A stretch of DNA of 23,949 nucleotides from Treponema primitia ZAS-1. Its GTDB lineage: Bacteria > Spirochaetota > Spirochaetia > Treponematales > Breznakiellaceae. Within the stretch, counting starts at the first letter, position 1; each line of letters begins with the position of its first letter. The DNA is taken from NCBI RefSeq assembly GCF_000297095.1, contig NZ_AEEA01000191.1:1-23949 (forward strand), written 5' to 3'. Shown in pieces: positions 16,357-23,928 of this stretch. Both the position numbers and the translations under genes were made by a program. The notes under the pieces were generated by a model that was given only the letters and a program-made list of their open reading frames with translations, did not search any database and was not told the DNA's origin.

Positions 16357-17238
16357 ATGGATATATTATTTCAACAGATCATTAATGGTTTAGCGCTTGG
16401 TCTGGTGTTTGCCCTCGTCGCGGTAGGTTATTCCTTGGTGTTTGGAATCCTCCGGCTTATTAATTTTTCCCACGGTTCTGTATATGCCTTCGGCGCTCAT
16501 GTAGTGTTTTTTGTCGTTGGTTTCGGCTTGGGCCCTGTTCTGGGGATTATTGTTTCCATAATAGTAACGGGGTTCCTCGGTATTTTTATAGACAAAATAG
16601 CCCTGGCCCCTCTGCGCCGGAAAAAATCCATGGGCATGGCCGCCCTGGTCACCACCTTGGGCATTTCAAATATCATTCAGCATACCCTGGTGTTGATTTC
16701 CGGAAGCCACCGTAAGGCCTTTCCGGATTTTTATAACTTTGGTCTTGTTACGGTATTTGGCGTCCAGATTAGTTCACGGCAGTTTGTTATGCTCGGTGTA
16801 TCTTTGATACTGCTCCTGCTGCTTTTCTTCATCGTTCATAAAACAAAAATAGGCTTGGCCATGAGGGCTACCTCCCAGAACCAGAAAGCGGCGTCCCTTA
16901 TGGGAATCAATGTGAATAGTGTTATTACCACTACCTTTTTTATGAGCGGCGCTTCTGCGGCGATTGCGGGAGGCCTGGTGGCAGGGTATTACCAAGTGGT
17001 ATATCCGGGCATGGGCTTTATGATTGGCCTTAAAGCTTTTGCTGCATCGGTACTGGGGGGGATCGGAAGTCTTCCCGGGGCGCTTATTGGCGGCCTCCTG
17101 GTGGGTATTATGGAAAGTGTGGCGGCTCTGTATATCGGTTCTAACTACCGGGATGCCATGGCTTTTATCATTCTCATCATCGTGCTTATTTTTAAGCCCG
17201 CGGGAATTTTTGGCAAGAAAGATGTGATAAAGGTATAG
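16357..17238 (+). CDS. livH: ABC transporter permease LivH (system 2)
   Basis: This is the first membrane subunit of the second liv importer, 293 residues with about eight hydrophobic segments. I placed the start at the ATG at 16357 (MDILFQQIINGLALG) because a G-rich GGCGGGGGGAAT site precedes it and LivH proteins begin there; an in-frame Met at 16315 overlaps the end of livK. The signature segment is LVAVGYSLVFGILRLINF followed by SHGSVYAFGAH, where the first system has AHGD. The coupling loop contains TKIGLAMRATSQNQKAASLMGI, and ASVLGGIGSLPGALIGG lies in the C-terminal half. A seven-G run at about 17055-17061 encodes part of this Gly-rich loop and does not break the frame. Confidence 0.92.
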   Translation: MDILFQQIINGLALGLVFALVAVGYSLVFGILRLINFSHGSVYAFGAHVVFFVVGFGLGPVLGIIVSIIVTGFLGIFIDKIALAPLRRKKSMGMAALVTTLGISNIIQHTLVLISGSHRKAFPDFYNFGLVTVFGVQISSRQFVMLGVSLILLLLLFFIVHKTKIGLAMRATSQNQKAASLMGINVNSVITTTFFMSGASAAIAGGLVAGYYQVVYPGMGFMIGLKAFAASVLGGIGSLPGALIGGLLVGIMESVAALYIGSNYRDAMAFIILIIVLIFKPAGIFGKKDVIKV

Positions 17239-17241
17239 GCT

Positions 17242-18264
17242 GTGGAAAAGAGCAGCATCTTTTACCGGGCAGAACTTTTCATTACCCGAAGACGGGTATA
17301 TTTTATCGGTGGTCTCATTCTCTTTATGCTGATATTTCCTCTCTTTGGGTTCAGCGTTTATATCATGCGTATCGCCACGGTGATTTACATTTTTTCAATG
17401 TTGACCTTGGCACTTAATCTTGTGGCGGGTTATACCGGACAGCTTTCCATGGGAAACGCAGCGTTTTATGCCATAGGCGCCTATGCCTGTACCCTGTGCA
17501 TGGTGCGTTTGGGAATGAATTTCTGGTTCTCCATGATCGCCGGCGCTATTTTTGCCGGTGCCAGCGGCCTCATTGTGGGGCTTCCAACCCTGCGCCTAAG
17601 CGGGTCCTATCTTACCATTGTTACCCTTGGCTTTGGTGAAATAGTCCGCATGATAATTCAGAACTGGGACCCGGTAACCAACGGAACCATGGGGATTAGA
17701 AATATCCCCAAGCCCGTGTTTTTTGGATTGACCCTGACCCTGTCGAATAACGGCTTTTATTACCTTGCCATAGTTCTTATGCTGATCATAGCTTTTTTCT
17801 GCGCCTGCATTATTAACTCAAAGATAGGCAGGGCATTTATTGCGATTCGGGAAGATGAGATTGCCGCTACCATGATGGGTATAAAGACTATTCATTATAA
17901 GGTACTGGCATTTTTTCTTTCAGCCCTTATTTCCGGAATCGCCGGAGCCTTTTATGCACCCATGGTGGGATACATCGATCCTAATACGTTTACCTTTGAT
18001 GTATCCTCCCAGATTATTTGCCTGGCCATACTGGGGGGGCTGGGTACGATGCGAGGCATGTTCTTTGGTTCTATGGTGCTGATTATTTTTCCTGAGGTGT
18101 CCCGTTTCCTTATGAATTATCGTTTTATTATGTATGGATTTATCTTGGTACTGATGATGCGTTTCCGTCCCCAGGGTTTGCTGGGATGGCAGTCCCGGGT
18201 TCCTTACCGCTTTACCGGAAAGATGCGTAGGGATCTTGAGAAGGATAATCTTCTGACGGAGTAA
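17242..18264 (+). CDS. livM: ABC transporter permease LivM (system 2)
   Basis: This is the second membrane subunit of the second liv importer, 340 residues. It starts with GTG three bases after the livH stop, a spacing that implies coupled translation. The LivM hallmark appears as LVAGYTGQLSMGNAAFYAIG (about 60-79), with GNAAF where many relatives have GHAAF. LRLSGSYLTIVTLGFGEIVR and the coupling-loop IREDEIAATMMGI follow. About eight to ten membrane helices are visible and a short basic tail ends the protein. It differs substantially from LivM of the first operon, arguing for two separate systems rather than a recent duplication. Confidence 0.91.
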   Translation: MEKSSIFYRAELFITRRRVYFIGGLILFMLIFPLFGFSVYIMRIATVIYIFSMLTLALNLVAGYTGQLSMGNAAFYAIGAYACTLCMVRLGMNFWFSMIAGAIFAGASGLIVGLPTLRLSGSYLTIVTLGFGEIVRMIIQNWDPVTNGTMGIRNIPKPVFFGLTLTLSNNGFYYLAIVLMLIIAFFCACIINSKIGRAFIAIREDEIAATMMGIKTIHYKVLAFFLSALISGIAGAFYAPMVGYIDPNTFTFDVSSQIICLAILGGLGTMRGMFFGSMVLIIFPEVSRFLMNYRFIMYGFILVLMMRFRPQGLLGWQSRVPYRFTGKMRRDLEKDNLLTE

Positions 18265-18267
18265 ACA

Positions 18268-19044
18268 ATGGCGCTATTGGAAGTTAACGATATTAGTTTA
18301 AGTTTCGGTGGACTCAAAGCGGTGGACGGCGTTAGTTTTTTTGTTGATCCGGGAGAAATCGTATGCCTTATCGGCCCGAATGGCGCCGGAAAAACTACCA
18401 TATTTAATATTCTTACGGGGATCTATAAAATTGAAAAGGGATCAATCCTATTTGAAAATTCTCCTATTCAAAATATAATACCCCAAGATATTGTAAAAGC
18501 CGGCATCGCCCGGACCTTTCAGAACATCCGGCTTTTTAAAAAAATGCGGGTGGTGGAAAATGTACTGGTAGGCTGTCACCAGAAAGTGGATTATAATTTC
18601 TTTGACGCCATGTTTAAGACTCCCCGCTATGAAAGAGAGGAGAGAACCAATCATCTCAGGGCGGTACATCTTCTTAAGGATGTGGGTCTCCTGAACCGCC
18701 TACACGACTATGCGGCCAACCTTCCCTACGGCGAACAGCGGAAACTGGAGATAGCCCGGGCTTTGGCTACCGGGGCACGGCTTATCCTGCTGGATGAACC
18801 CGCGGCGGGGATGAATCCCCAGGAATCGGAAGAACTGCTGCGTTTCGTTCTTAGTCTGCGGGATAAGGGGTATACGATTCTTATGATAGAACATGATATG
18901 AATGTGGTGATGAATATATCCGACAGGATTTATGTGCTTGATTACGGTAAAGTCATCTCCCAAGGACTGCCGTCTCAGGTGGCCAATGATCCCAAGGTCA
19001 TTGAGGCCTATTTAGGGAGTGTTCCGAATGCTCAGAATAAGTAA
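18268..19044 (+). CDS. livG: Branched-chain amino acid-type ABC transporter ATPase LivG (system 2)
   Basis: This cytoplasmic ATPase of the second liv importer has 258 residues. Motifs in order are Walker A GPNGAGKTT (36-44), GIARTFQNIRLF (79-90), degenerate signature LPYGEQR (152-158), Walker B LILLDEPAAGMNP (172-184) and H-loop His209 in LMIEHDM. The start is three bases after the livM stop. Its last 17 bases overlap the start of livF, where an AGGGAG ribosome site lies inside livG. The NPQES and YGEQR patterns identify LivG rather than LivF. Confidence 0.93.
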   Translation: MALLEVNDISLSFGGLKAVDGVSFFVDPGEIVCLIGPNGAGKTTIFNILTGIYKIEKGSILFENSPIQNIIPQDIVKAGIARTFQNIRLFKKMRVVENVLVGCHQKVDYNFFDAMFKTPRYEREERTNHLRAVHLLKDVGLLNRLHDYAANLPYGEQRKLEIARALATGARLILLDEPAAGMNPQESEELLRFVLSLRDKGYTILMIEHDMNVVMNISDRIYVLDYGKVISQGLPSQVANDPKVIEAYLGSVPNAQNK

Positions 19045-19738
19045 TTTGAATGCCTTTTACGATAACATACATGCCCTCAAGGATATCAGCCTGGAAATAC
19101 AGCAGGGGGAGATTGTTTCCCTCATCGGCAGTAATGGTGCGGGAAAGACCAGTACCCTGGGCTGTATTACCGGACTTGTACCCGCCCGATCCGGCGACAT
19201 CAGCTACAAGGATCGGCCTATTACCAATATGCCGGTTCACAAAATTGTGGACCGTGGGATCAGCTTGTCCCCCGAAGGACGGGAGGTATTTCCTGGGCTT
19301 ACGGTGGAGGAGAATCTTAGGCTGGGAATGTACTCCAAAAAGAACAGCGCCGCAAAGATACATGAGGCCTTTCAGCGGGTATATGGTCTTTTTCCCCGGC
19401 TTAAGGAACGGGTAGCCCAGGTTGCGGGTACCCTTTCCGGGGGCGAACAGCAGATGCTTGCCATAGGCCGGGCGCTGATGAGTGAGCCGGAACTCCTGCT
19501 CCTGGACGAACCCTCCCTGGGTCTTGCCCCCAATCTAGTCCTGATGATTTTTGAGCTCATAAAGGAAATCAACAAGCAGGGGGTTACCATCCTCCTGGTG
19601 GAACAGAACGCCAATATGGCCCTGTCTATTTCCAACCGGGCTTATGTCCTTGAAACGGGTAGAATTGCCCTGTCCGGGGAATCCCACAAACTAATGAATG
19701 ACGAAAACATACGGAAAGCATATCTGGGCAATATTTAA
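19028..19738 (+). CDS. livF: Branched-chain amino acid-type ABC transporter ATPase LivF (system 2)
   Basis: This is the last gene of the second liv operon, 236 residues. I chose the ATG at 19028 over a GTG at 19019 because LivF proteins start at MLRISNL and the AGGGAG site at 19014-19019 is then correctly spaced. Motifs are Walker A GSNGAGKTS, the SLSPEGREVFPGLTVEENL block, signature LSGGEQ, Walker B LLLLDEPSLGLAP, and LLVEQN in place of the H-loop His, as in other LivF proteins. Its TAA stop overlaps the stop of the convergent DUF58 gene by two bases, so the two transcripts meet with no spacer between them. Confidence 0.93.
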   Translation: MLRISNLNAFYDNIHALKDISLEIQQGEIVSLIGSNGAGKTSTLGCITGLVPARSGDISYKDRPITNMPVHKIVDRGISLSPEGREVFPGLTVEENLRLGMYSKKNSAAKIHEAFQRVYGLFPRLKERVAQVAGTLSGGEQQMLAIGRALMSEPELLLLDEPSLGLAPNLVLMIFELIKEINKQGVTILLVEQNANMALSISNRAYVLETGRIALSGESHKLMNDENIRKAYLGNI

Positions 19739-20961
19739 GTTCCAAGCCGGATTTGCCGGACATGGACCCCTGCTCTCTGGCTGTAGAGGCGAACACAGGT
19801 TTGGGCGGCCTCTTCCAGCCTGTCATCTTCGTAGAGGAAGGCCAGATCCACGGTCTGTTTTTTCAAGAACCGGTCCAGGGCGCCTTCGGTGGTGGTCCGG
19901 GGCAGGGCGAGGATCAGGATACCCCGGTCGGTGGGGGATGCGGGCAGTTCCGTTTGGGCGGACTGCGCGGGAAACTTCGTTAAAAGTTGCGCTGCAGGAT
20001 AGGCCAGGGCCTCGGCAAGCTCAGCGCCGGTTCCTTCGGTGATGCTGCTGCCGCCGGTATAGCCGATGGACAGCTCCATACCCCGATGCTGGTACTCCAG
20101 GGCGATAGCCAGGGCGTTTTCGCAGAGCAGGTCCACACTCCGCCTGCCGGCCGCAGGGCTGTAGAGCGCCGGGTCGGTTAGGGTATCCACCAGGACGATT
20201 AAACGGGAATGGGGCGGCGGTTCGGGCTCGCCCTCCCGGACAAAAAGCTCGTTGGACGGGGCGTGGCCGTACAGTTTCCAGTTAATCCGCCGGGGATCGT
20301 CCCCGGGCACGTAGGGCCGGTGATCGATCAGGTTGTCGGTACGCTGGTAGCGGACATTTTGCCGCTGAGACTCGCCCCCGGACAGGATGTACACCGGAAT
20401 AGGTTCCGCCGCAGCCTGGGGCAGGGCCAAAATACGGGGGCTTTTATCTGCAGACCATGAGTCTGATGGCAGGGGTAGATAAAAACGGAAGAGCCCCAGG
20501 ATGTCGCCGATAAAAAACCGGTCTGCTTCCCCATAATAGGCGCCGCGCTCAGGAACCGGGAAGGAGTAAGAGGCCTCTTCTTTTCCATCGGGGTCGAAAA
20601 GATGCCGGATCTCCCGGCCATCCCGGGTTGTAAGTCGGATCTCATAGCGGATAAGTATCCCCGGGAGGCGGAAAAAACGGCCCTTCCCCGCCTTATCACG
20701 GTTTAAAATGACCTCGGCGTTTTTCCCGGCGGGGATATTCCGATTCAGGAACCGGGACGAGAGGAGCCGGGCCCGCTTGGAATGTATCCCCCCCAGGATA
20801 AGGGCGGCGATGACGGAGAATGCCAGTACTACCAGGAAAACTCCGCCCACCAAGGTCAGGGCAAGCTCCTTCCGCAGGGCTCCTGCCCCAAGAGCCAGGA
20901 TAGTCAGGATGAATAGGAATATTCCCAGATCAGACGGTCTTGATCCTGTCGATTCGTGCAA
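19735..20961 (-). CDS. DUF58 protein of a MoxR/transglutaminase set
   Basis: This membrane protein of about 408 residues has two hydrophobic segments near the N-terminus (about 12-28 and 33-56) and a cytoplasmic part with the DUF58 motif YVPGDDPRRINWKLYGH (about 217-233), then a von Willebrand-A-like region beginning LIVLVDTLTD. DUF58 proteins are typically encoded beside MoxR AAA+ ATPases and thought to be handled by them. I favour the TTG at 20961 as start because GGGAG sits seven bases upstream; a GTG at 20988 is the alternative and has no well-spaced site. Either way it overlaps the end of moxR (32 bases with the TTG). Its stop codon overlaps livF's stop tail to tail. The transglutaminase partner normally found next is displaced beyond the second liv operon. 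Confidence 0.86.
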   Translation of the reverse strand: MHESTGSRPSDLGIFLFILTILALGAGALRKELALTLVGGVFLVVLAFSVIAALILGGIHSKRARLLSSRFLNRNIPAGKNAEVILNRDKAGKGRFFRLPGILIRYEIRLTTRDGREIRHLFDPDGKEEASYSFPVPERGAYYGEADRFFIGDILGLFRFYLPLPSDSWSADKSPRILALPQAAAEPIPVYILSGGESQRQNVRYQRTDNLIDHRPYVPGDDPRRINWKLYGHAPSNELFVREGEPEPPPHSRLIVLVDTLTDPALYSPAAGRRSVDLLCENALAIALEYQHRGMELSIGYTGGSSITEGTGAELAEALAYPAAQLLTKFPAQSAQTELPASPTDRGILILALPRTTTEGALDRFLKKQTVDLAFLYEDDRLEEAAQTCVRLYSQRAGVHVRQIRLGT

Positions 20962-21877
20962 GGCAGATCTCCCGTATAAGCTTTTCACCCTGAGAACGGG
21001 GATCCCGCAGTTTAAGCCTGTGGGCCAGGGTCGGCGCCGCCAGGACAGTCAGATCTTCATCAATCACATAATCCCTGCCCCGGACCAGGGCCAGGGCCTT
21101 GACCGCCCCCAGGAGCTGGATAGCCGCCCGGGGGGAGGCGCCTAAAAGAAAACTCCGATGGGTGCGGGTATCCCGGACTATGTCGGCAATGGCTTCCTTC
21201 AGGGAAGGATGGCAGAATATTGCCGCCGCCGCGGCCTGGGCTGCCAGGAAATCTTCTATAGTGAGCACCGGTTCCAGCTCATTCAGAGTGGTTTCCGAAG
21301 GGTTTTCTTCCAGGATGGATAATTCCGCTTCCCGGTCCGGGTAACCTAGGGAAAGACGCATCATGAACCGATCCAGCTGGGCCGCTGGCAGGGGAAAAGT
21401 TCCTTCGCTTTCTATGGGATTCTGGGTGGCAATTACAAAAAAGGGTAATGGCGGGTAGTGGGTTGCGGCGCCGATGGTTACCTGCCGTTCAGCCATTACC
21501 TCAAGGAGGGCGGATTGAACTTTTGGAGTGGTCCGGTTGATTTCATCGGCTAATACTACGTTTGCCAGTACCGGCCCGGGGATGAACCGGAAGGATCGGC
21601 TTTCGGGATCGAATACGTCCACCCCGGTAATATCATAAGGAAGCAGATCCGGGGTAAACTGGATCCGTTTAAAAAGCAGGGGGTTTCCGTCTTCCCCGGC
21701 AATCAGTTTTGCCACGGTCTTTGCCACCGTGGTTTTTCCCAGCCCGGGGTTATCTTCGATGAGCACATGCCCTTTGGCGAGAATTGCGGCGGTAAGCAGT
21801 TCCAGAAATTCCCGCTTTCCCAGGATTATTCGCTGGATTCCCGTAATCAGGGTTTCCGCCGCCTCTTCAGGTTTCAT
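20930..21877 (-). CDS. moxR: MoxR-family AAA+ ATPase
   Basis: This 315-residue AAA+ ATPase belongs to the MoxR family, thought to act as chaperones that mature or activate partner protein complexes. Motifs are Walker A EDNPGLGKTTVAK (Lys48), Walker B VVLADEINR (107-115), sensor 1 ATQNP (150-154), an AQLDRFMMR segment with the likely arginine finger (Arg170), and the typical winged C-terminal helices with GASPRA. The start ATG has no strong ribosome site. The DUF58 gene overlaps its end and follows on the same strand. It diverges from the barrel-protein gene across a 159-base intergenic region. Confidence 0.92.
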   Translation of the reverse strand: MKPEEAAETLITGIQRIILGKREFLELLTAAILAKGHVLIEDNPGLGKTTVAKTVAKLIAGEDGNPLLFKRIQFTPDLLPYDITGVDVFDPESRSFRFIPGPVLANVVLADEINRTTPKVQSALLEVMAERQVTIGAATHYPPLPFFVIATQNPIESEGTFPLPAAQLDRFMMRLSLGYPDREAELSILEENPSETTLNELEPVLTIEDFLAAQAAAAAIFCHPSLKEAIADIVRDTRTHRSFLLGASPRAAIQLLGAVKALALVRGRDYVIDEDLTVLAAPTLAHRLKLRDPRSQGEKLIREICLARIDRIKTV

Positions 21878-21987
21878 ATCAAATCAGCATAACATAGGCG
21901 GGGTATTAATTGGAAGGAGGGAGGACAGAAAATAATATCGGAGTTTTTCAGAAAAAGTTAAGAAATTTATAGGCAAAACAACAATTA

Positions 21988-22017
21988 TTGACGATAATTA
22001 TCATGGTAAACTATATT
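21988..22017 (+). promoter_or_regulatory. Candidate promoter of the barrel-protein gene with palindromic spacer
   Basis: TTGACG (21988-21993), an 18-base spacer and TATATT (22012-22017) match the sigma70 consensus well. The start codon at 22037 leaves a leader of about 12 bases. The spacer contains the perfect 10-bp palindrome GATAATTATC at 21993-22002, whose half site recalls the GATAAT unit of Fur boxes; the regulator is unknown. Confidence 0.6.
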
Positions 22018-22036
22018 AGGACGGGTTGGATATAAA

Positions 22037-23144
22037 ATGAAAAAGCTCATGTGTCTTACAATTCTTTTATCCTCGGCGATTCTGGCATATTCTCAGAATA
22101 GGGCAGATACAACCTTGTATATCGAACCTATTAGCGGCGGATCTGCGGCGGATCGGGCTTTCTTCGATGAAAACCTAAAAATGGAAGTTAATGCCGCTGG
22201 TTATGCGTTGATCGACGATCTCCTTGACGCCATATATTCGATAAGTGGCGCCCTTGCTCCGGAGGATGACGGGTATGTCCTGAGTATAACCCTGAGTAAC
22301 GTGGAAGAAAGCAGGGAAATGGTTACCCAGGAATTATTTTACGTTAAAGTAGAAGAATCCTACGAGATACTCCCCTTCCTGGTCTGGCAGATGCTTGCCA
22401 ACGCCCCCTTCCTTGTCACCGAAGCTCCGCCGCCTCCCCCTCCGCGAGTGTACAATACCGATACGGATAGTTCTAATAACTCCGGCAGGATGGCCCCCAT
22501 TGTTAACCTGGTTAATGCCGTTCCGGATGACGATTCCTGGAAAAACAAATGGATATATCTGGGTGCAAAATTCGGGGTATCCCCCCGGTTTTATACTTCG
22601 AGCAGGGACGAGACCAATGCGGAGACGATAACAATTGAAGTTGGGGTGGATGCGGGAATTCAGGTACTGGATTTCATGGTTGTCCAGCTTGAAGCAGACT
22701 TCAGTCTGGATACTGCGGACTATCAGCAATTAGAATATCCAAGCGGTGTGACTCCGCCTCCATCAGTAGCAAATCCTGGGCCGATTGATATTACCTATAA
22801 AACTCCCGTATTTAACTTCCCGCTGTTGATAAAGGGTGTGTTAAAGCCCAGTAGATCCTTTCTTGTGGAGCCCTACGGAGGCGCCTATCTCAACCTTCCC
22901 CTTGGTACGGAAAGTGCCCCCCCCCATTGGCGGGTGGCTCGCCGGGATCGATTTTGGGGTTAAAGTTGGGGGGAACGGTTTCATCTTTTTTGATTTCCGT
23001 TATGCCAATGACCTTGGAGATACCGAGGTCAAGGATAGACGGGTTGAGTATACCAGGAATATTGTTTCAGTTACCGCCGGGTATAGGGTAGGATTCCTTA
23101 ACCGAAAGCAAAGTGCCAGCCGTTTCAGAGGCGCACGATATTAA
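22037..23144 (+). CDS. Outer-membrane beta-barrel protein, frame broken at a C9 tract
   Basis: This is a secreted protein whose second half looks like an outer-membrane beta-barrel. It has a signal peptide (about 1-19, SSAILAYS), an N-terminal domain of unknown type to about 125, a short Pro-rich linker (APPPPPPRVYN), then alternating amphipathic strands from IYLGAKFGVSPRFY. With nine C at 22917-22925 the frame ends early at 22963, as a 308-residue product ending HWRVARRDRFWG. With one C fewer it continues into VGGNGFIFFDFRYANDL and later SVTAGYRVGFL, ending at 23144 as a 368-residue protein with a plausible barrel end. The continuation is in the next frame and has no separate start or ribosome site. 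I therefore read this as one gene interrupted at a homopolymer, either phase-variable or a sequence error. No family name is recognised. Confidence 0.75.
22917..22925 (+). repeat. Poly-C tract (nine C) at the frame break of the barrel gene
   Basis: Nine consecutive C bases sit exactly where the two halves of the barrel gene go out of register. Eight C would join the frames. Slipped-strand mispairing at such tracts is a known way to switch surface proteins on and off. Confidence 0.85.
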
Positions 23145-23170
23145 CGCGATACAAATAGAGGTGTAAAAAA

Positions 23171-23899
23171 ATGAAACGCTTAGTAACAGTACTTTTGTTG
23201 GGTATAAGTATTACTACCCTGTGTGCGGCTCAGGCCCAAATCCGGAATTTCAAACAGCGGGGCGCTGCCACCGGAACTCTGGATGCCAGTGGGATTACTG
23301 CGGCGCACCCTAGCTTGCCAATCGGTACTTTGATAAAGGTAACCAATACGGAGAATAATAAAGAGGTAACTGCAACCGTTACGGGTCGTATATCGACCTC
23401 GGTTGACCGGATCGTGGATCTTTCCCCCGCCGCCGCTTCAGCCATTGGGGTGCCCAGCGACGGCTCTGTCCAGATAATCCTTGAACGGGTGAACGCTGTA
23501 CCGGAGCCGGTTATTGTCGAGGCTGAGCCGGAACCAGAGCCAGAGCCCGTAGCGCCTCCTCCTCCACCTCCAGTTGTCGTGAGTGCGCCGCCACCTCCGC
23601 CGCCCCCGCCTCCGCCGCCTAAGGTGGCTAAGGGTCCTGCGCGGATCATTCCCCGTATGCCCGATCCGGGAAGCACCACGATCTTCCGGGTGCAGGCAGG
23701 ATCGTACTTGCTGCCCCTGCATGCCAGAGAAGCTTTTGATCGCCTGGTAGCGGCGGGATTCCACCCCTACTTTGAACGGTTTGAGAACTATATCCGGGTA
23801 GTTATCCCCGGGGTCCCCGCTGCGTATATCCCCTGGATAGCCCAGCGCCTAGGCGACCTGGATGTTACGGAAGCCTGGATTAGGCCGGAGAGTTATTAA
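23171..23899 (+). CDS. RlpA-like DPBB protein with SPOR domain
   Basis: This 242-residue secreted wall protein has a signal peptide (about 1-22, cleavage near AQA), an RlpA-like double-psi beta-barrel (about 31-107), a Glu-Pro and poly-Pro linker (about 110-150), and a C-terminal SPOR domain (about 171-239) that would bind denuded peptidoglycan at the division site. The barrel keeps the RlpA hallmark TAAHPSLPIGTLIKVTN with His46 and ends in the typical IVDLSPAAASAIGV. The segment normally reading NDRGPF, with the catalytic Asp, is TGRIST here, so lytic activity is doubtful and a binding or scaffolding role is possible. There is an AGAGGTG ribosome site. It follows the barrel gene by 26 bases, so it may share its transcript, and a terminator hairpin begins after it. 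Confidence 0.85.
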   Translation: MKRLVTVLLLGISITTLCAAQAQIRNFKQRGAATGTLDASGITAAHPSLPIGTLIKVTNTENNKEVTATVTGRISTSVDRIVDLSPAAASAIGVPSDGSVQIILERVNAVPEPVIVEAEPEPEPEPVAPPPPPPVVVSAPPPPPPPPPPPKVAKGPARIIPRMPDPGSTTIFRVQAGSYLLPLHAREAFDRLVAAGFHPYFERFENYIRVVIPGVPAAYIPWIAQRLGDLDVTEAWIRPESY

Positions 23900-23928
23900 A
23901 CAGATTTAGATACCATGCGTATAAAAAA

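Noticed and set aside
17055..17061. Seven-G run in livH of system 2 (and a similar run near 18031 in livM) as phase-variation tracts
   Set aside because: The frames are intact and the runs encode conserved Gly-rich loops, which explains them without switching.
22863..23144. Separate small gene after the barrel protein
   Set aside because: It has no ribosome site at its first Met, and its sequence continues the barrel once the C9 tract is corrected, so it was treated as the second part of one gene.
23230..23679. Gly-rich open frame on the - strand
   Set aside because: The poly-Gly stretch is simply the complement of the poly-Pro linker of the RlpA-like gene.
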